Assembly: GCA_964616405.1 (NCBI GenBank)
Contig: CAZTRE010000003.1
Coordinates: 1-64,000, forward strand
Direction: 5' to 3'
Length of the DNA stretch: 64,000 nt
Source: JAEDES01 sp964616405
GTDB taxonomy: Bacteria > Bacillota_I > Bacilli_A > RF39 > UBA660
Numbering within the stretch: the stretch's first letter is position 1; every line of letters starts with the position of its first letter. Positions 59,087 to 64,000 of this stretch are shown piece by piece. The position numbers and the translations under genes were made by a program. Under the pieces are notes generated by a model. That model saw nothing but the letters and a program-made list of their open reading frames with translations, did not search any database and had not been told where the DNA came from.

Positions 59087-59737
59087 ATGAATTCAATAAA
59101 TTTAAGTACAACTAGGTTGGATTTAAAAATTCCAACTATGAAAGAACAACACAGGTTATGGGAACTTCTTATTGATGAAGATGTTAATAAATATTATTTT
59201 CCAACCCCTAATAGGATTTTTGTAAGTAACAATCTTAATAAAGAAAACCTAGATGATTTAAAAAAAGCTAGAGAAATTTTTATAAAGCAATTATCCGATT
59301 GGGAAAGACAAGAACCATTTTATGAAAAAAAGATAGAAAGTATTAAACTACAAGAAGATAGTCAAAAATTTACTTGGAGTATTTTTCTAAAAGATACAGA
59401 TAATGTAATTGGCCAAATTACCTGTCAACCTAAGGATAGACAACCAGAAAATATTAGAGATGTAGGATGGTATATAGCTCCCTATTATCAAGGCAATGGT
59501 TACGCAACAGAAGCAGCATCAGCGGTTCTAGACTTTATGTTTAATGTTATAGAGATTACGGATATTAACACATCAGCTGCAAAAATAAATCCCGCATCAT
59601 GGAAAATTATGGAGAAACTTGGTTTTGAGTATATTAAAACATCAAAATCCACATACTTTGATGATAATAACATACTAGATGCAAAAGAATATCATTGTAA
59701 TAAAGAACTATTTTTAAATAGAAATATAAATAAGTAA
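59087..59737 (+). CDS. GNAT acetyltransferase (RimJ/RimL-like)
   Basis: A 216-residue N-acetyltransferase. The order is typical of the RimJ/RimL group: LSTTRLDLKIPTMKEQHRLWELL at the start, the long insertion with WERQEPFYEKKIESI, then DNVIGQITC, DVGWYIAPYYQGNGYATEAASAVLDF (with QGNGYA as the acetyl-CoA loop) and NPASWKIMEKLGFEYI. Substrate unknown. ATG 59087 is the best start; earlier in-frame ATGs at 59057 and 59063 are possible. A GAAGTGAAG sequence precedes it. Terminator follows. Confidence 0.8.
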   Translation: MNSINLSTTRLDLKIPTMKEQHRLWELLIDEDVNKYYFPTPNRIFVSNNLNKENLDDLKKAREIFIKQLSDWERQEPFYEKKIESIKLQEDSQKFTWSIFLKDTDNVIGQITCQPKDRQPENIRDVGWYIAPYYQGNGYATEAASAVLDFMFNVIEITDINTSAAKINPASWKIMEKLGFEYIKTSKSTYFDDNNILDAKEYHCNKELFLNRNINK

Positions 59738-59740
59738 AAG

Positions 59741-59765
59741 AAAGCGTTTTCTAACGCTTTTTTAT
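59741..59765 (+). terminator. Terminator of the GNAT gene
   Basis: AAAGCGTT (59741-59748) pairs with AACGCTTT (59753-59760) around a 4-base loop, then TTTTATTTTT. Confidence 0.8.
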
Positions 59766-59797
59766 TTTTAACATATATTACTAATAGGAGGTAATTT

Positions 59798-60163
59798 ATG
59801 CTTAATTTTGAATTCTTAAGAGAACTATTAGTAATTTCTATTATATTAAGTACAATAACTTGTGCTTTTATTCAAAAAACAAAAAAGCAATTTAAAAATA
59901 GTAAATGTTTACCAATCTATTCGTTTATAGTAAATATGACTATTGGAGTAATATTCTGTATTTCATTTACTGAGATTTCATTTCCTACAAGTCTGTGGGT
60001 CGGACTATTTTCATTTATTGGAGCTGATTCACTATATAAATCTTTAGAAGGAAAACTAGCTTCATACACGGATATCGTTAATCGAAATAAAGTTGCAATT
60101 CCTAAAGAGAACATTATAAATAGGGAGGAAACATCAAATGGAAAAACCACTATATCCAAGTAA
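59798..60163 (+). CDS. Holin-like small membrane protein
   Basis: A 121-residue protein with three hydrophobic segments (about 9-24, 41-60, 66-82), short loops and a polar C-terminal tail. FIGADSLYKSLEGKL after the last segment recalls phage holins of the small Firmicutes type. Holins make membrane holes that let endolysins through. The start follows AGGAGG. It overlaps the M23 gene by 26 bases, in the usual holin-endolysin order, yet there are no other phage genes around, so this pair may be domesticated. Confidence 0.55.
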   Translation: MLNFEFLRELLVISIILSTITCAFIQKTKKQFKNSKCLPIYSFIVNMTIGVIFCISFTEISFPTSLWVGLFSFIGADSLYKSLEGKLASYTDIVNRNKVAIPKENIINREETSNGKTTISK

Positions 60164-60815
60164 ATACATGCGTATTACACAATCCTATGGAGTTGGTAGT
60201 CATTATGATAGTTATGCAATTGATGAGGCCGGCATTGATCAAGGAATATCAACTTTAGTTGCCCCATTTACAGGAATAATTAAAAAGATTTACACGACTG
60301 ATGCTAACGAAGTGTGGTTAGAAAGTACAGAACCAGTTGCCTATCCAGATGGAACCATTGATTATATGACAATAATGTTAGCTCATTCTAACGATGCCAG
60401 TAATTTATTTGTCGGCCAAAGAATCAATAGAGGAGAAGCATTTTATAGCGAAGGTACCAAGGGTCAAGCAACCGGCAACCACTGTCATATTGAATGTGGC
60501 AAGGGACGTTTCTATGGAACGGGTTGGTATAAAAATCAAAATGGCAACTATTCAATAAACAATAATAAAAAACCGGAAGAGTGTCTTTGGATAGATGATT
60601 CAATCACTATTCTTGATAATCAGGGAATTACTTTCAAAAAAATTACAGAAATACCACCCACTGAAGAACAACCAGATGAAGAAAAGCCACCGGAACCAAT
60701 CCAACCAGTAGAAGAACCACCAACACTAATTTATACATGTAAAACCAAAGGATTATACGGAATTTATCTTTCTCCAAATGACAAAGTATATCTAAAAAAA
60801 GAAACCAAAAACTAA
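60138..60815 (+). CDS. M23-type peptidoglycan hydrolase without signal peptide
   Basis: A 225-residue protein. The LytM fold shows H22 and D29 (GSHYDSYAIDE) and H83 (LAHSND), then GNHCHIECG with H115 and H117, the zinc-binding and catalytic residues. A proline-rich linker (about 188-210, PPTEEQPDEEKPPEPIQP) joins it to a short C-terminal domain that may bind cell wall. No signal peptide is seen, as for endolysins released through holins. It sits behind a holin-like gene and 125 bases before essC. Confidence 0.8.
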   Translation: MEKPLYPSKYMRITQSYGVGSHYDSYAIDEAGIDQGISTLVAPFTGIIKKIYTTDANEVWLESTEPVAYPDGTIDYMTIMLAHSNDASNLFVGQRINRGEAFYSEGTKGQATGNHCHIECGKGRFYGTGWYKNQNGNYSINNNKKPEECLWIDDSITILDNQGITFKKITEIPPTEEQPDEEKPPEPIQPVEEPPTLIYTCKTKGLYGIYLSPNDKVYLKKETKN

Positions 60816-60873
60816 AATTTTAAAAAAATAATTAAATTCATAGGACATTTCAAGGAAGATAGGAAAATAATTG

Positions 60874-60902
60874 TTGTAAAAACATTGAAAAAAAGTTATA
60901 AT
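60874..60902 (+). promoter_or_regulatory. Promoter of essC
   Basis: TTGTAA (60874-60879), 17 bases, TATAAT (60897-60902). GGGGTG (60929-60934) is the ribosome-binding site for the GTG start at 60940. essC is therefore transcribable apart from the holin/M23 pair. Confidence 0.7.
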
Positions 60903-60939
60903 TACATATAGAATAGGAATAATAACTGGGGTGATCTTA

Positions 60940-63900
60940 GTGATTGTAAGATTAATCAAAAAAAGCAAAATTTTTAATTTCACATTACCTACCAAAGTTT
61001 CTGGAAATTACTGGATCACAGATAATGATTATCTTGGAAATGTTAGGAATTTAATTAACGTTGAAGAAGACAATGGAAATTGGAAAATTAAGAGTGACTT
61101 TGAAACAAAGATTATGAATGGTGACCAAGAGATTGATTCGGCCATTCTTCAAGAATATAGTCTATACTTTTTAAAAATAAATACTGATAATGAGTATGTT
61201 ATTTTATATTGCTCACCAAGTACCGAAAAAAATACACTTAAGTTGCGCCTTAAATCCCAAGGTGAACTAATCATTGGTAGTGATCAAAATGCCCAAATTA
61301 GTTATTCTTACCCACTAGTATCAAAACAACAAGCAAAACTCATTTATAATAATGGGACGTGGGTAATCCAAGATTTAAATAGTAAATATGGTACTTACGT
61401 TAATAACGTTGCAGTAACATCTCAAACCTTAGAGTATGGTGATATTATCTTTATAATGGGTTTAAAAATAATAGTTATGGAACAATCTTTAATAATTAAT
61501 AGTATTGGTAATTATATTAATTTTGATCGTGGACTATTTGATACTGAAAGACCATTAGTTCAAAATCAAACAGAAGAAGACAATCCAGACGAAGAAGGAA
61601 TCGAGTTTTTTAAAGAAGAGGATTATTTTTATCGTGCTCCTCGTTTTAAAACCCGCATTGAAGAGGTTAATATAGGAATTGATCCTCCTCCTGGTAAAGA
61701 AGCTGAGGATAAGACACCACTAATTATGACTTTAGGCCCAATGATGACTATGGCAATGATGTCTTTATCAACAGGACTTAGTGCTTTTATGAATGTTTTA
61801 AATGGAACAGTAGATGTAAAAGATGTTTCTTCAACCCTTTTAACTTCAGGAGCCATGTTATGTACAATGATTATTTGGCCTCTATTATCACAAAAATATC
61901 AAAAAGCGCAACGTAAAAAAAGAGAGACTTTACGCTTAAAGAAGTATAACGAATATGTTGAATCAAAACGCGAGAATATCCAAGCGGAAATGAAGATTCA
62001 GCGTCAAATTTTAATTGATAATTATTTACCACTTTCCTCAACAAAAGAAATTATTCTTTCTAAGAAGAGAAACCTATGGGAAAGAGAAATAGAACAAGAA
62101 GACTTCTTGGATTTACGTCTTGGTATTGGTTCAACACCATTATTTGGTAATGTAAGTTTTCCAGAAGAACATTTTTCCTTAGAAACAGATGATTTATTAA
62201 AGGAAGTATATAAATTAGGCAAAGAATCAAGAATGCTTGAAAATGTACCAATCTCATTATCATTTGTTCAAAAGAATATTTCCGCAATAATTGGAACAAC
62301 AGCTAATAAACGTCAATTTGTGGATGGATTAATCCTTCAAATGCTTGCATACCACAGTTATGAAGATTTAAGAATAGTTGTTTTTACAAATGAAAAGAAT
62401 GCTCCATATTGGGAATACTTAAAAGTTGCTCCTCATGTTTGGAGTAATGATAAAAGTGTTAGATATTTTGCCACAAACCTAGATGAGGCTAAAGAAATCT
62501 CATTAGTTCTAGAAAAGGAACTTCAATCCCGAAAATTCAAAGATAACAATGGTAAAATGGAACTAAATAATTTAGATTATAGACACTATAAGCCATATTA
62601 TGTAATTTTTACTGATGATTATAAGGGTGTAAGAGATATTGAGATTATTAAAGATGTTGCCGCTACATCATTCAATGTTGGTTTCAGTATGATTGTCTTA
62701 AGTCCAAGATTAATAAATATTCCCAATGAATGTAAAACTTTCATCAGTATTGGTGATAAAAAATCTGGAGTATTTGAAAATGAATTAGTTTCAAACAAAC
62801 AAAAAGAATTTCTAGCTGATTTTGATCCAACTTTAAATATGTATGAATGCTGTAAAGTATTAGCTAACATTCCGATTGATATTGGTAAAGAAAATCAACA
62901 ATTGCCAACCTCTTTAACGTTCCTAGAAATGTATAATGTAGGTATGGTTGAACAATTAAATATCTTAAATAGATGGAAACAAAATGATCCAACTAAATCG
63001 CTTCAAGCACCAATTGGAGTAGATAAAACTAGGGAATTGTTTAAACTAGATTTACATGAAAAATTTCATGGACCCCATGGCCTTATCGCCGGTATGACTG
63101 GTTCTGGTAAATCAGAATTTATTATTAGTTATATTATTTCAATGGCTCTAAACTATCATCCATACGAAGTATCATTCGTCCTTATTGACTACAAAGGTGG
63201 AGGTTTGACCGGAGCTTTTGAGAATAAAGAGACTGGCATGAAATTACCACATCTTGCTGGAACAATTACCAACTTAGATACCAATGAAATGAATCGTTCC
63301 TTAGCGTCAATTCAATCAGAACTTCGTAAACGTCAGCGCATGTTTAATGAAGCTAGGGATAAACTAAACGAGAGTACTATCGATATATATAAATATCAAG
63401 GCCTTTACCGTAAAGGATTAGTTTCAAAACCAATTTCTCACTTGTTTATTATTAGTGATGAGTTTGCTGAGCTTAAATCTCAACGACCAGAGTTTATGGA
63501 TCAATTAATTTCAACTGCGCGTATTGGTCGTTCCTTAGGAGTTCACCTTATTCTTGCTACCCAAAAACCAGCCGGAGTTGTTAATGAACAAATCTGGTCA
63601 AATACAAAATTTCGTGTCTGCTTAAAAGTACAAGATAAAACAGACAGTAACGATATGATTAAACGTCCAGATGCTGCTGATTTAAAAGAAACAGGTCGTT
63701 TCTACTTACAAGTTGGTTATAATGAATTATTCGCTATGGGTCAAGCAGCTTGGGCTGGAGCTAAGTATTATCCAACTGAAAAACGTAAAAAGAAAGTAGA
63801 TCAATCAATTAGTATTATTGATAATGTCGGTAATGTAGTAAAATCTCTAGATACTAAAAATGATGAAGTTAAAGTAGAAGCTAAAGGAGAAGAAATTACA

Positions 63901-64000
63901 AGTATAATTAAATATATTGTTGATGAAGCAAAACGAGAAAATATTGCTATAGAACAGTTATGGTTAGATAAAATTCCCGATAAGATTTTTGTTGAAGAAT
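60940..64000 (+). CDS. essC: EssC-type type VII secretion ATPase (5' part)
   Basis: The frame is open from GTG 60940 to the end of the window, 1,020 codons with the 3' end outside. The N-terminal region has a forkhead-associated-like domain (about 105-180, with LIIGSDQNAQISYSYPLVSK and LNSKYGTYVNN). Two membrane segments lie near residues 261-287 and 296-318. The first FtsK/SpoIIIE-type ATPase domain has Walker A GMTGSGKS (718-725), VLIDYKGGGL and IISDEFAELK. This is the core motor of Firmicutes type VII secretion. The WXG100 genes and EssA/EssB partners are not in the window. Confidence 0.92.
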   Translation, partial: MIVRLIKKSKIFNFTLPTKVSGNYWITDNDYLGNVRNLINVEEDNGNWKIKSDFETKIMNGDQEIDSAILQEYSLYFLKINTDNEYVILYCSPSTEKNTLKLRLKSQGELIIGSDQNAQISYSYPLVSKQQAKLIYNNGTWVIQDLNSKYGTYVNNVAVTSQTLEYGDIIFIMGLKIIVMEQSLIINSIGNYINFDRGLFDTERPLVQNQTEEDNPDEEGIEFFKEEDYFYRAPRFKTRIEEVNIGIDPPPGKEAEDKTPLIMTLGPMMTMAMMSLSTGLSAFMNVLNGTVDVKDVSSTLLTSGAMLCTMIIWPLLSQKYQKAQRKKRETLRLKKYNEYVESKRENIQAEMKIQRQILIDNYLPLSSTKEIILSKKRNLWEREIEQEDFLDLRLGIGSTPLFGNVSFPEEHFSLETDDLLKEVYKLGKESRMLENVPISLSFVQKNISAIIGTTANKRQFVDGLILQMLAYHSYEDLRIVVFTNEKNAPYWEYLKVAPHVWSNDKSVRYFATNLDEAKEISLVLEKELQSRKFKDNNGKMELNNLDYRHYKPYYVIFTDDYKGVRDIEIIKDVAATSFNVGFSMIVLSPRLINIPNECKTFISIGDKKSGVFENELVSNKQKEFLADFDPTLNMYECCKVLANIPIDIGKENQQLPTSLTFLEMYNVGMVEQLNILNRWKQNDPTKSLQAPIGVDKTRELFKLDLHEKFHGPHGLIAGMTGSGKSEFIISYIISMALNYHPYEVSFVLIDYKGGGLTGAFENKETGMKLPHLAGTITNLDTNEMNRSLASIQSELRKRQRMFNEARDKLNESTIDIYKYQGLYRKGLVSKPISHLFIISDEFAELKSQRPEFMDQLISTARIGRSLGVHLILATQKPAGVVNEQIWSNTKFRVCLKVQDKTDSNDMIKRPDAADLKETGRFYLQVGYNELFAMGQAAWAGAKYYPTEKRKKKVDQSISIIDNVGNVVKSLDTKNDEVKVEAKGEEITSIIKYIVDEAKRENIAIEQLWLDKIPDKIFVEE

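Overview
The window is AT-rich, densely coding DNA from a low-GC Gram-positive bacterium (Bacillota). The gene orders rplQ-(ecfA pair)-truA-rplM-rpsI and uvrB-uvrA-lgt-yvcK-whiA are Bacilli-like. A Spo0A homologue, a PerR/rubrerythrin/desulfoferrodoxin set (anaerobic oxidative-stress defence) and an EssC-type ATPase fit an anaerobic, probably host-associated member of the Bacilli, perhaps one of the uncultured gut orders; that placement is inference. TGA is a stop codon (map ends in TGA, and RF2 is present with its TGA-dependent frameshift), so the Mycoplasma code is excluded. I saw no rRNA, tRNA, CRISPR array or insertion sequence.

Layout. 1-2.05 kb: accessory genes (nitroreductase tail, SEC-C ORF, GyrI-like, TfoX-N, DUF3781) with a near-identical 15-16 bp motif directly after three stop codons. 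2.1-2.9 kb: head-to-head remnants of a LysR regulator and an alpha/beta hydrolase joined by a deletion. 3.0-9.95 kb: HELSH metalloprotease, a possible small RNA, prfB with programmed frameshift, two YitT proteins, ftsE-ftsX-M23 hydrolase. 9.95-15.8 kb: Cys-His-Asp protein, ABC exporter behind a leader peptide and attenuator, perR-rubrerythrin with a PerR-type operator, unknown 14137 gene, desulfoferrodoxin and Spx-like gene. 16-25.9 kb: uvrB, degenerate YfiH-like protein, radical SAM/SPASM protein, uvrA, lgt, yvcK, whiA, clpP. 26-36.8 kb: TGS-nucleoside kinase, gap-pgk-GNAT-tpiA, spo0A, DUF4143 ATPase, gpmI, XRE regulator, Y-family polymerase.

36.8-51.2 kb: the S10-spc-alpha ribosomal supercluster from one strong promoter and structured leader, through secY, adk, map, infA, rpmJ, rpoA and rplQ; rpmD (L30) is missing. 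51.3-57.2 kb: an SDR, two degraded ECF ATPases with no EcfT, truA, an unknown three-gene membrane module, then rplM-rpsI behind an L13-type leader. 57.2-64 kb: accessory DNA with a GNAT remnant, a second Cys-His-Asp protein, an ORF without a clear start, a GNAT acetyltransferase, a holin-like protein and an M23 hydrolase, and the first 1,020 codons of an EssC-type FHA/FtsK ATPase that runs off the end.

Most promising for novelty: the repeat-punctuated gene array at the left end, the relic ECF ATPase pair, the unknown module at 54438-56139, the leader/attenuator in front of the ABC exporter, and the holin/M23 pair next to essC.
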